A program made the position numbers and the translations under genes. The notes beneath the pieces were generated by a model, which searched no databases, was not told where the DNA came from, and was given only the letters and a program-made list of their open reading frames with translations. Below, one piece after another: positions 1 through 6,626 of a DNA stretch of 14,882 bases; position 1 is the stretch's first letter, and each line of letters begins with the position of its first letter. The DNA comes from Betaproteobacteria bacterium (GTDB lineage: Bacteria; Pseudomonadota; Gammaproteobacteria; Burkholderiales; Casimicrobiaceae), in assembly GCA_025355395.1 (NCBI GenBank), contig JANXZT010000071.1:1-14882 (forward strand), written 5' to 3'.

Positions 1-159
1 CGCGAAAAGGCCGCGTCGTTGCTAAATCTCGCGGCCCAAAAGGTCACCGAGGAACGCACGCGTATTGCCGATATCGTCGCCGGCAGGAACGTGCGCCCCA
101 AGTGGCTTGAAGCATCGTTGCGCGCCGCTGGCGTGCTCAAAGACGGCGAAGCGCTGTGA
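1..159 (+). CDS. 3' end of an unidentified enzyme gene (possibly RraA/HMG-aldolase-like)
   Basis: Frame 1 is open from the window edge to TGA at 157-159 and gives the last 52 residues of a protein cut by the window. The segment is a charged amphipathic helix (AAQKVTEERTRIADIVAGR) followed by RPKWLEASLRAAGVL. A C-terminal helix of this kind followed by a short arm is seen in RraA-like / 4-hydroxy-4-methyl-2-oxoglutarate aldolase proteins, but the match is from memory and weak, so the function should be treated as unknown. It ends 13 bases before the next start codon, so it is probably the upstream gene of the same operon as the FtsZ-like protein and the ABC importer. If so, it may act on what the importer brings in. 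Confidence 0.6.
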   Translation, partial: REKAASLLNLAAQKVTEERTRIADIVAGRNVRPKWLEASLRAAGVLKDGEAL

Positions 160-172
160 GCACGGTGTTCCC

Positions 173-649
173 ATGGCAGTGAGTGAATCGCGCGCCGCCG
201 GCGACACGCGGCATCGTGTCAGTTACCCCAACTCACGCCCGCGCGCGATCAAGCTTTTCGGCCTGGGCGAAGGTGGCAGGCGCATCGCAGAGGCGATTGC
301 AGGACGCGGCTTTGGCCACGTCGAAGCCATCGCTGCCGCTGCCGGGTCGACCGATATGCAGCAGGCGATCATTGACGAAGGCAGCGAGATCGGGCGTGCT
401 ATTCGCGGGGCCGACATGGTGTTCCTGGTGGCACAGGACGGCGACAATGTGGCGTTCGCCCCGGCCATCGGCCAAATGGCGCACCGCAAGGGGGTGCTCG
501 TCACCGGCATGCTGATCCAGAAGCGCGACGCCGGATCGCACGTGCCCGACAGCACCCTCAGCGCATTGCGTAGCGCGTCGGATATGCTGGTCATGGTCAC
601 CGATACGGACTATGTCGCGGAGATGCTCGGCGCACTCGGCGTCGCGTGA
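173..649 (+). CDS. Small FtsZ/tubulin-like protein lacking the GTP-binding signature
   Basis: This 158-residue protein reads like the N-terminal nucleotide-binding half of FtsZ. Residues 26-40 (IKLFGLGEGGRRIAE) match the FtsZ beta1/T1 segment IKVxGVGGGGxNAV. Residues 76-87 (AIRGADMVFLVA) match the FtsZ strand before the tubulin signature, and GVLVTGMLIQK (107-117) matches the strand after it. Where FtsZ has GGGTGTG, this protein has QDGDNVAFAP, so the loop that holds the phosphates is missing, as are the T7 loop and the whole C-terminal domain. It is therefore unlikely to polymerise or hydrolyse GTP like FtsZ; a ligand-binding or regulatory role is a guess. The ATG at 173 is chosen because it follows the previous stop closely; the open frame reaches further upstream only by overlapping that gene. 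It precedes the ABC importer by 28 bases. Confidence 0.75.
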   Translation: MAVSESRAAGDTRHRVSYPNSRPRAIKLFGLGEGGRRIAEAIAGRGFGHVEAIAAAAGSTDMQQAIIDEGSEIGRAIRGADMVFLVAQDGDNVAFAPAIGQMAHRKGVLVTGMLIQKRDAGSHVPDSTLSALRSASDMLVMVTDTDYVAEMLGALGVA

Positions 650-677
650 GTCGCGACAATCCTTCGAGAGGACGGAA

Positions 678-1739
678 ATGCCCACGACGTTCTGGAACAT
701 GAGCCGAAGCAGCATCGCATTGGTGGTCGGGATCTTTTCAGGTTTCGGCGCATCCCTCGCCGCTGAACCCGTCACCGTGCGCGTTGGCATCTCCAGCGCG
801 AGCAGCGACGCCGGGTTCTTTATCGCCGACAAGAAAGGCTACTTCAAGCAGGAGGGCCTGGCAGTGGCGTTCACGCCATTCGACTCGGGCGCGAAGATGG
901 TGGCCCCGCTTGGCGCGGGCCAACTCGATGTCGGCGGCGGATCAGCCTCCGCCGGTCTTTACAACGCGGTGGCGCGGGGCATCAACATCAAGATCGTCGC
1001 CGACAAGGGCTCGACGCCGCCCGGTTACGGCTTTCAGCCACTGTTGGTGCGCAAGGACCTGATCGACAGCGGCCGTTTCAAGACGCTGAAGGATCTCAAA
1101 GGCATGAAGATTGCCGGAAGTGCGCCCGGCAGCGCATCGACATCTACGCTGAACGAGGCGCTGAAGAAAGCGGGGCTCAAATACACCGATGTCGAGCGCG
1201 TGTTCCTGGGGTTTCCGCAGCACGTGATCGCGTTGCAGAACAAGGCCGTGGATGCGGCCATGACCACGGAGCCCTCTGCCACACGGGCGATCCAGAGTGG
1301 CGCCGCAGTGCGGGTGATGGGCGACGACGAGATTTATCCCAACCATCAGCTCGCGGTGCTGCTGTATTCCGGTGACTTCATCAAGGACAAGCCCGAAGCC
1401 GCGAAGGGTTTCATGCGGGCGTACCTGCGCGCCGTGCGCGACTACAACGATTCACTCTCAAACGGGCGCATCGCTGGCCCCAATGCTGGGGAAATAATCG
1501 CCATCCTGACCGAGTACACCAACATCAAAGACCCCGCGGTCTATCGCGCCATAAACACCCAGGGGACCAATCCGAACGGCCGCGTGAACGAGGTGAGCCT
1601 CAAGAATGACCTGAAATTCTTCAAGGAAGAAGGCCTGATCCAGGGCAACGTCACCGTGGAGCAGGTGTTGGATCACTCGTTCGCGGATGGGGCGGTCAAG
1701 GAGCTTGGGCCCTACCAACCCAGGTCGCAACGGAAGTAA
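678..1739 (+). CDS. NitT/TauT-type ABC transporter substrate-binding protein
   Basis: A 353-residue periplasmic solute-binding protein of the NMT1/SsuA/TauA class (nitrate, sulfonate, taurine, aromatic acids). The ATG at 678 has a good ribosome site (GAGAGGA, 661-680) and starts a signal peptide: a hydrophobic stretch (SIALVVGIFSGFGASLAA) with likely cleavage after ASLAA near residue 29. Family features follow in order: VRVGISSASSDAGFFIADKK at the mature start, then GYFKQEGLAV, LGAGQLDVGGGS (pocket strand), LKDLKGMKIAGSAPGS (hinge), and NKAVDAAMTTEPSA. It delivers its ligand to the membrane components encoded directly downstream; the ATPase gene begins 5 bases after its stop. The ligand cannot be read from the sequence. 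The open frame extends upstream of 678 but lacks a signal-like sequence there. Confidence 0.93.
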   Translation: MPTTFWNMSRSSIALVVGIFSGFGASLAAEPVTVRVGISSASSDAGFFIADKKGYFKQEGLAVAFTPFDSGAKMVAPLGAGQLDVGGGSASAGLYNAVARGINIKIVADKGSTPPGYGFQPLLVRKDLIDSGRFKTLKDLKGMKIAGSAPGSASTSTLNEALKKAGLKYTDVERVFLGFPQHVIALQNKAVDAAMTTEPSATRAIQSGAAVRVMGDDEIYPNHQLAVLLYSGDFIKDKPEAAKGFMRAYLRAVRDYNDSLSNGRIAGPNAGEIIAILTEYTNIKDPAVYRAINTQGTNPNGRVNEVSLKNDLKFFKEEGLIQGNVTVEQVLDHSFADGAVKELGPYQPRSQRK

Positions 1740-1744
1740 TCGCA

Positions 1745-2581
1745 ATGGCCACCGTTCCTGCGTCGACGCTCGCCGGAAACGTTGCGCCAGTCAAGATTCG
1801 CATCCGCGATCTCGAGAAATCGTTCGACTCGCCGGCCGGCCGTGTGGTCGCGCTGGCCGACATTTCGCTCGACATTCCGACCGGGTGTTTTTTCATGATC
1901 GTTGGCCCGAGCGGGTGCGGCAAGACGACGCTGCTGCGCATCCTGGCCAACCTCGAGACCCCCACGCGCGGTTCGGTGGAAATCGGCTCGCCCGCCGTAG
2001 GGCAGCCCGGAAATTCGATGATCTTCCAGGGTGATTCGCTTTTTCCGTGGATGACCGTGTGGGACAACGCGGCGTACGGCCTCGCCATGCGCAAGCGGCC
2101 CAAGTCCGAGATCGACGAGGTCGTCGGCCATTACCTCGCCCGCATCGGCATGACGCGCTTTGCCAAGGCGTATCCAAATCAGCTCTCCGGTGGCATGCGG
2201 CAACGGGTATCGATTGCCCGGGCATTTGCGAACAATCCCGACATCCTGCTGATGGACGAGCCGTTTTCGGCACTGGATGAGCAGAACAAGGTGATGCTGC
2301 AGGAAGAGCTCCTCAAGATCTGGGAAGAAACGCGCAAGACGGTGCTTTTCATCACTCATAGCGTGGATGAGGCCGCCACGCTCGGCGATCGCATCATGAT
2401 CATGACCGCGCATCCGGGCCGCGCCAAGCGGATTGTGGATGTGCCGTTCGACCGGCCTCGCCACGTCCTGGAGCTGCGGGCGCAGCCGGCGTACGGCGAG
2501 CTCGTGTTTTCCATCTGGGGTGAGTTGCGCGAGGAAGTGCAGCGTGCCCGCGCGCTCGACGAAGGAGAGGTGCGCTCATGA
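1745..2581 (+). CDS. NitT/TauT-type ABC transporter ATP-binding protein
   Basis: A 278-residue cytoplasmic ATPase that powers the importer, of the SsuB/TauB/NrtD type. All nucleotide-binding motifs are intact: Walker A GPSGCGKTT (residues 54-62), Q-loop Gln95 (IFQGDSLFPW), signature LSGGMRQRVSIARA (147-160), Walker B ILLMDEP (167-173), D-loop SALD, and the switch His205 in ITHSVDEA. GGAAG lies upstream of the ATG at a suitable distance. The stop TGA (2579-2581) overlaps the permease ATG (2578-2580) as ATGA, which implies translational coupling. The C-terminal tail after residue 215 is typical of the family. Confidence 0.95.
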   Translation: MATVPASTLAGNVAPVKIRIRDLEKSFDSPAGRVVALADISLDIPTGCFFMIVGPSGCGKTTLLRILANLETPTRGSVEIGSPAVGQPGNSMIFQGDSLFPWMTVWDNAAYGLAMRKRPKSEIDEVVGHYLARIGMTRFAKAYPNQLSGGMRQRVSIARAFANNPDILLMDEPFSALDEQNKVMLQEELLKIWEETRKTVLFITHSVDEAATLGDRIMIMTAHPGRAKRIVDVPFDRPRHVLELRAQPAYGELVFSIWGELREEVQRARALDEGEVRS

Positions 2582-3492
2582 CCACAATCCGGCACGCGAA
2601 CCTCGAAGTAGGGGCAGCGAGCTCCGCAGGCGAAGCCGAAGAAATCGCGCACGACATGGCCACCAACACCGAGGCGGCAGCACACCCGCTCGTTACCAAC
2701 AAGGTGCGGCAGGCACGGCTGTCCGGGGGCATGAGTGCGAGCAACCGCGACCGGATCATCAACGTGATCTCGCCCATTGCATTACTCGTGCTTTGGGAAA
2801 TCGCCACTCGCACCGGGATTTTCGATGCGCGATTTTTCCCGGCGCCGTCACAGATTTTCGACACCCTGGTAACCCTCGTTGGCAACGGAACGCTGTGGAA
2901 CAATACCTGGGCGAGCCTGCAACGCCTGTTCTGGGGCGCATTGCTGGGGGGCGTGCCGGCGCTGATGCTCGGCGTTGCAATGGGACTCTACCGGCCGCTT
3001 CGGGCGATCGTCGATCCGCTGGTGTCGGCGACCTATCCCGTGCCCAAAAGCGCAATCATGCCGCTCATCCTGCTGATCTTCGGGCTGGGGGAAGCCTCCA
3101 AGATCGTGATGGTGGCCATCGGCGTGTTCTATCCCGTGCTCATCAATGCGGTCGCCGGGGTGCGCGAGATCAACAAGGTCTATCTCGACGTTGGCCACAA
3201 CTTCAGGGCGAGCCGCTGGCAGGTGTTCACGACAATCGCAGTGCCGGGCGCCTTGCCGCTCATCATGAGCGGCATCAAGCTCGGCATCGGCATGGGCCTC
3301 ATCCTGATCGCCATCGCGGAGATGATCGGCGCCAAGAGCGGCTTGGGCTACATGATCTGGAACGCGTGGGAGGTGCTTTCGGTCGAGACAATGTACGTCG
3401 GTCTTCTGACCATCGCCCTGCTGGGTTTCCTGTTCACGCTTCTCCTCAATGAGATCGAGCGCGTGATCATTCCCTGGCGCGTGCAACGGTAG
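2578..3492 (+). CDS. NitT/TauT-type ABC transporter permease
   Basis: A 304-residue inner-membrane permease of the SsuC/TauC type (binding-protein-dependent transport domain). About six hydrophobic helices are visible, near residues 61-80, 115-137, 157-170, 175-195, 229-250 and 272-290. The cytoplasmic EAA-like loop that docks on the ATPase is at about 196-227 (REINKVYLDVGHNF... to IAVPGALP). The first 55 residues are polar and Ala/Glu-rich, longer than usual for the family. Internal ATGs at residues 27 and 52 could be alternative starts, but the ATGA overlap with the ATPase gene favours 2578. It is the last gene of the importer operon; no clear hairpin-plus-T-run terminator is visible in the 185 bases after it. 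Confidence 0.94.
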   Translation: MTTIRHANLEVGAASSAGEAEEIAHDMATNTEAAAHPLVTNKVRQARLSGGMSASNRDRIINVISPIALLVLWEIATRTGIFDARFFPAPSQIFDTLVTLVGNGTLWNNTWASLQRLFWGALLGGVPALMLGVAMGLYRPLRAIVDPLVSATYPVPKSAIMPLILLIFGLGEASKIVMVAIGVFYPVLINAVAGVREINKVYLDVGHNFRASRWQVFTTIAVPGALPLIMSGIKLGIGMGLILIAIAEMIGAKSGLGYMIWNAWEVLSVETMYVGLLTIALLGFLFTLLLNEIERVIIPWRVQR

Positions 3493-3677
3493 TCAGCCGA
3501 TGAATCGCAGCGATGCTGGCGACCTGATCTGACTGCCAAGGTCCGGTTAAACGGCACCTCGGTAGGCACGTCGCCGGGACCAATTGCGCTACTCAATTTC
3601 ATGACTACGTCGGGTCGGGGCAATGCCCTACATCGATTCGATGGCGCTGCACGTACGCTTCGAGACTGGAGCATTCG

Positions 3678-4106
3678 ATGCCTTCCTCGGACCGTCCTCG
3701 CACAGCGCACCTGCCACGACTCACCGCCGGGACGGTTGTACTCGTCGCGGATGACAATGCCGATTGCGCGAATTCGTTAGCCTGGTGTCTGGATGGGGAC
3801 GGCTACCGCACCTTGGTCGCCTACGATGGTATACAGGCGGTCGAAGCCGCGCTAGCCGATCGCCCGTCTGTGGCGATTCTGGATTTGGGAATGCCCCGCC
3901 TCGATGGGTATGGCGCAGCGAGAGCGATACGAGCCGCGCTGGGCGACCGCGTGCTGCTCATTGCACATACCGCTTGGGGAGACGACGCGGCGCGGCAAAG
4001 CAGCAACGATGCCGGGTTCGACCATCACGTTCTCAAGAGCGAAGGCCTCGAGACTCTGCTTGCGTTGCTTTCGCCGAGTCGCAATACCAATACCAGTACC
4101 CAGTAG
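3678..4106 (+). CDS. Orphan single-domain response regulator (CheY-like receiver)
   Basis: A 142-residue protein consisting of one receiver domain and no output domain. It has the acidic pair Asp25-Asp26 (VLVADDN), the phosphoacceptor Asp69 (AILDLGMPRLDG), the switch Thr98 (LLIAHTAWG) and Lys120 (HHVLKSEG). The Lys is normally followed by Pro; here it is Ser, an unusual substitution at the signalling face. The tail NTNTSTQ is a short low-complexity end, from an imperfect AATACC repeat. The start ATG at 3678 has GGAG seven bases upstream. It stands alone: no histidine kinase is nearby, and the DNA after it is decayed. It likely receives phosphate from a hybrid kinase encoded elsewhere, as similar stand-alone receivers do. 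Confidence 0.88.
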   Translation: MPSSDRPRTAHLPRLTAGTVVLVADDNADCANSLAWCLDGDGYRTLVAYDGIQAVEAALADRPSVAILDLGMPRLDGYGAARAIRAALGDRVLLIAHTAWGDDAARQSSNDAGFDHHVLKSEGLETLLALLSPSRNTNTSTQ

Positions 4107-4298
4107 TCACGACGTTGGCCACACGGACCTCCTGGACGCCGGACCCACGCGCACAGAAGGCCGGGGGCCTGACGACTCCGGTGGTCTCGGTATGACTTGT
4201 CGCCGCGGCGCCGACCTTTGTCCGTCTGCGGCCAAGAGCGGCCGGTCGTCGGCGTCGGCATTGCGCCAGAAACGAAAGTTCGCCAGCCGCCTACAGAG

Positions 4299-4748
4299 AC
4301 GTCACGACATGAGCGGCGCGGCGTGCTCGCCGCGTGCCGTCGGCTCGGGATCGGCTTCGTGCCGTAAAGTCCGCTCGGGCGCGGGTTCCTCACTGGCGCG
4401 ATCGCGCGACCCGAAGACTTCGCCGCTGATGACTACCGCCGGTCAACCCCGCGCTTCCAGGGGGAGAACTTCGCGAAGAACCTCGCGTTGGTCGAAAAGG
4501 TCAAAGCGATTGCTGCCGAGGTCGGCTGTACGTCCGGTCAACTCGCACTCGCGTGCGTGCTCGCGCAGGGCGACGACATCGTGCCGATCCCCGGTGCCAA
4601 GCGGCGCAAGTACCTTGACGAAAATGTCGACGCGCTCGCGGTCCGGCCCACGCCCGCGCAGCTTGCCGCACTGAACGCGGTGTTTCCGTTCAACGCCGCG
4701 CCAGGGGAGCGCTATCCAGCGAACATGATGGGCGCGCTCAATCGCTGA
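4299..4748 (+). pseudogene. C-terminal remnant of an aldo/keto reductase with an in-frame stop
   Basis: The frame read from about 4299 matches the C-terminal third of an NADP-dependent aldo/keto reductase of the YajO/Gcy/AKR13 type: VLAACRRLGIGFVP, stop, SPLGRGFLTGAIARPEDF, then GENFAKNLALVEKVKAIA, CTSGQLALACVLAQGDDIVP, IPGAKRRKYLDENV, ending MMGALNR. The family reads VPYSPLGRGF, so TAA at 4365-4367 stands exactly where the Tyr codon belongs: a nonsense mutation. The catalytic Asp-Tyr-Lys-His half of the barrel (N-terminal about 200 residues) is absent; the 190 bases upstream show no recognisable reductase sequence. The gene is broken both by truncation and by the stop. An attC-like palindrome follows its stop, so it may have been an integron cassette. 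GC is higher than in the cluster to the right. Confidence 0.85.
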
Positions 4749-4794
4749 CGCTCGCGCGGGCCGGCCGCTTTCGGCCGCGGGCATCGATGCGCCA

Positions 4795-4853
4795 GCTAAC
4801 AAACGGTTGAAGCGGACGGCGCCAATGTGCCGCGGCTGAACCGTGGCGTTGAC
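4795..4853 (+). repeat. attC-like palindromic site (degenerate integron recombination site)
   Basis: This 59-bp element has the attC layout. An inverse core GCTAAC followed by AA is at the left, an imperfect stem follows (GGTTGAAGC on the left arm, GGCTGAACC on the right), and the right-hand core is GTTGAC. Integron attC sites carry RYYYAAC on the left and GTTRRRY on the right around similar arms; each core here deviates at one position. It lies 46 bases after the aldo/keto reductase remnant, in the position an attC occupies in a gene cassette. It could instead be an unrelated palindromic relic, since the arms are imperfect. Confidence 0.4.
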
Positions 4854-4889
4854 CTCCCCTTTAACGCCGGCGAGCGCCGCTGTACGCAA

Positions 4890-5038
4890 GGTCGACCGGC
4901 TGCTTTGAGTCGATACCTGAAATTCGCGCATCCGGAAAACCGGTAGCGATTTTAACGTCCCCGACGACATGTTGCGGTGTTGCGGATTGTCATGTCGTCG
5001 ATCATGCGTCGGCGCAGCGGCGCCATCTGTTCGGTCAT
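4890..5038 (-). pseudogene. N-terminal remnant of a tyrosine-recombinase integrase, frameshifted
   Basis: On the minus strand, AGGAGCT (5043-5049) precedes ATG at 5038-5036. The reading is MTEQMAPLRRRMIDDMTIRN, the typical opening of integrases found beside IS91-like and integron elements (they continue MSPxTQxSYIxAVxxFSRYFGRSP). After TIRN the frame breaks, and the other frame continues MSSGTLKS, then a degraded stretch ending in S-S-R-S-T-L that recalls the family's FGRSPxxL. The break is caused by a perfect 8-bp tandem duplication (TGTTGCGG twice, 4970-4985, plus strand); removing one copy restores RNMSSGT. Only about 45 residues are recognisable; the SAM-like domain and catalytic Arg/His/Tyr are gone. 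It is a scar of mobile DNA at the left side of the biosynthetic locus. Confidence 0.7.
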
Positions 5039-5329
5039 CGCTAAGCTCCTGGCTGTTGGATTGCACGAACACGCAATCCTGACAGGCAGGATGCTCACTG
5101 CGACGAGCCGTCGGGACTACCGATAGGACGCTTACGCGCTAATAGGGCTTGATAAAACGCAACGCGAATTTGTGAGTCGGAATCCTAGGTTCGCTCGACG
5201 ATGGGCCGCGTGGATCGCGTAAGCGACGCTCGTCGCGGAGCGTGAGTTAGACTACGAATGAATTGCCTGTTCTTATTCGGTGCCTGCCACTGATTGACGA
5301 CCAAGCGGTCCCTGTCCGCGGGAGTGACG

Positions 5330-6256
5330 TTGCGTCTTCGCATTCTGGATATTGACGGCTCGCTACCGAGTCAGCTCGGACTGGCCACGGCCCTGGCAGA
5401 TGGGCTGGCGCAGTGCATTGATCTAAGAGACGAAGAGCTTACGCTACGATTGTGGACTAGTCGGCGCCGCTTGCGCCACCTGGCAGCGCGGTTAGCGGCG
5501 TTAGCGGACCCCGCCGGTGGTGGGCCGCTCGTAACCTTTTACGGCTCAGGCGATTACCATCATCTCGCCACGATGCTGATGGCAACGACCGTCGAGCCAT
5601 TCACTGTAATTCACTTCGATAACCACCCCGACTGGGTGCGTGTGCCTGCGACCCACAATTGCGGCGGCTGGCTCAATCGAGCGCTGGAACTGCCGCAGGT
5701 GGAAAGAATCGTTACCTTAGGTCTCTGCAGCGAGGACCTCGTGCACCCGCAGTTCAAGACCGGAAATCTTGCCGCGCTTGCGTCGGGACGCCTTGAAATT
5801 CACGCTTGGCGCGCGCAGCCATCCCGCGTGTGGGGAAGGATCGGCGATGGCCCCGGGCATCGGCAGCGCGGCCGCTATCTTGTTTGGAACTGCCTTGCCG
5901 ACCAAGAATGGGCCACCTTTCTGGAAGTGCTGGTCGCCCGATTGCCCACCGAGGCGGTGTGGGTGACGATCGACAAGGACGTGCTGCGGCCCGCCGACGC
6001 CTCGACCAATTGGGATCAGGGCGAGATGCCGCTGGATGCGCTTCTCGCGGCACTTGAGCGCCTCGCCGTCTCCCGTCGGATCGTCGGAGTCGACGTGTGC
6101 GGCGAGTACTCAGCACCGCGGTTCTTGGACCCGCTGAAGCGAATCGCGGCGTGGTTCGATCATCCTCGCGCCGTTTGCACACGGCCCGAGGCACTTGCGC
6201 GCAATGACGTGACCAACCGCGCCTTAATTGCGACACTGGCCGAGGTGCTGCCATGA
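5330..6256 (+). CDS. Divergent arginase/ureohydrolase-fold protein
   Basis: A protein of about 308 residues with the metal-binding motifs of the arginase/agmatinase/formiminoglutamase superfamily in unusual spelling. GSGDYHH (72-78) stands for GGDHS, HFDNHPDW (95-102) for DAHxD, and ITIDKDVL (214-219 region) for SxDxDxxDP. All the expected ligands of a two-metal (Mn) centre are there: His77/78, Asp97, His99, Asp101, Asp215 and Asp217. Family enzymes hydrolyse guanidino or related C-N bonds; the changed loop after the third motif (RPADASTNWDQGEM) suggests a different substrate. The start is uncertain: TTG 5330 has GGGAG five bases upstream and begins MRLRILDIDG; GTG 5324 or TTG 5294 are alternatives. 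It heads a four-gene block, and its stop overlaps the next ATG (ATGA). Confidence 0.82.
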   Translation: MRLRILDIDGSLPSQLGLATALADGLAQCIDLRDEELTLRLWTSRRRLRHLAARLAALADPAGGGPLVTFYGSGDYHHLATMLMATTVEPFTVIHFDNHPDWVRVPATHNCGGWLNRALELPQVERIVTLGLCSEDLVHPQFKTGNLAALASGRLEIHAWRAQPSRVWGRIGDGPGHRQRGRYLVWNCLADQEWATFLEVLVARLPTEAVWVTIDKDVLRPADASTNWDQGEMPLDALLAALERLAVSRRIVGVDVCGEYSAPRFLDPLKRIAAWFDHPRAVCTRPEALARNDVTNRALIATLAEVLP

Positions 6257-6621
6257 CCTCGAGTATCGTCCTCCTGCTGGCGCTGTGGACTTTGTGCGAG
6301 GTTGTCGGCCAGATCCTATTTAAGCGTGGCGTCGACGCCATCGACGTGCGCGAGGCGCATTTTGGGCTTAAGTTCTTCCTTCGCGCGCTTCGTTCGCCTG
6401 AGATCTGGGGCGGCATTCTGGTCCACGGCATCGAGTTTGCGGTGTGGATCGAAATTCTCGGCCAGCTCCCACTAAGCATTGCGTTCCCGCTCGAAAGCGT
6501 AACGTATGTTGCTCTCTTGGTTGCTACTCGCGTTTTTTTGCGCGAGGTTATCCCGACGCGCCGATGGATAGGAGTCGGGATGATCTGCGCGGGCGTCGTT
6601 GTGCTTGGAGTTACATCATAA
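6253..6621 (+). CDS. Small 4-TM DMT/SMR-type membrane protein (subunit 1)
   Basis: A 122-residue membrane protein with four hydrophobic helices at about residues 4-23, 51-71, 74-95 and 103-121. It is the size and layout of SMR drug exporters and of the lipid-sugar flippase subunits ArnE/ArnF. Glu16 in helix 1 (LWTLCEVVGQILFKRG) occupies the place of the essential EmrE Glu14, and IAFPLESVTYVALLVA resembles helix 3 of the family. It starts with ATGA overlapping the ureohydrolase stop. A second protein of the same type is encoded one gene further on, so the two probably form an antiparallel heterodimer in the inner membrane. Likely role, inferred: moving the product of this locus, or its lipid-linked intermediate, across the membrane. 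Confidence 0.85.
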   Translation: MTSSIVLLLALWTLCEVVGQILFKRGVDAIDVREAHFGLKFFLRALRSPEIWGGILVHGIEFAVWIEILGQLPLSIAFPLESVTYVALLVATRVFLREVIPTRRWIGVGMICAGVVVLGVTS

Positions 6622-6626
6622 CCAGA

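Noticed and set aside
4083..4106. AATACC-type triple repeat at the end of the receiver gene, considered as a CRISPR-like or variable repeat
   Set aside because: Only about three imperfect 6-base units inside a coding tail; no spacers or further copies.
4207..4300. Degenerate intergenic segment with GGCC inverted arms after the receiver gene, considered as a second attC or repeat
   Set aside because: No attC-type core sites and no second copy in the window; it cannot be told apart from decayed sequence.
4762..4777. CGGCCG-CTTT-CGGCCG hairpin as a terminator
   Set aside because: The stem is short, CGGCCG is itself palindromic, and no T-run follows. It lies behind a dead gene.
4443..5072. 209-codon open frame on the minus strand
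   Set aside because: It covers the reductase remnant antisense and joins part of the shifted integrase remnant; apart from that short stretch it has no family features. Its length reflects high GC.
5223..5246. GCGAC/GTCGC and CGCTC/GAGCG nested hairpins upstream of the ureohydrolase, considered as operator or riboswitch
   Set aside because: The two stems are mutually exclusive, short and GC-rich; no known riboswitch core was recognised and no promoter could be placed with confidence.
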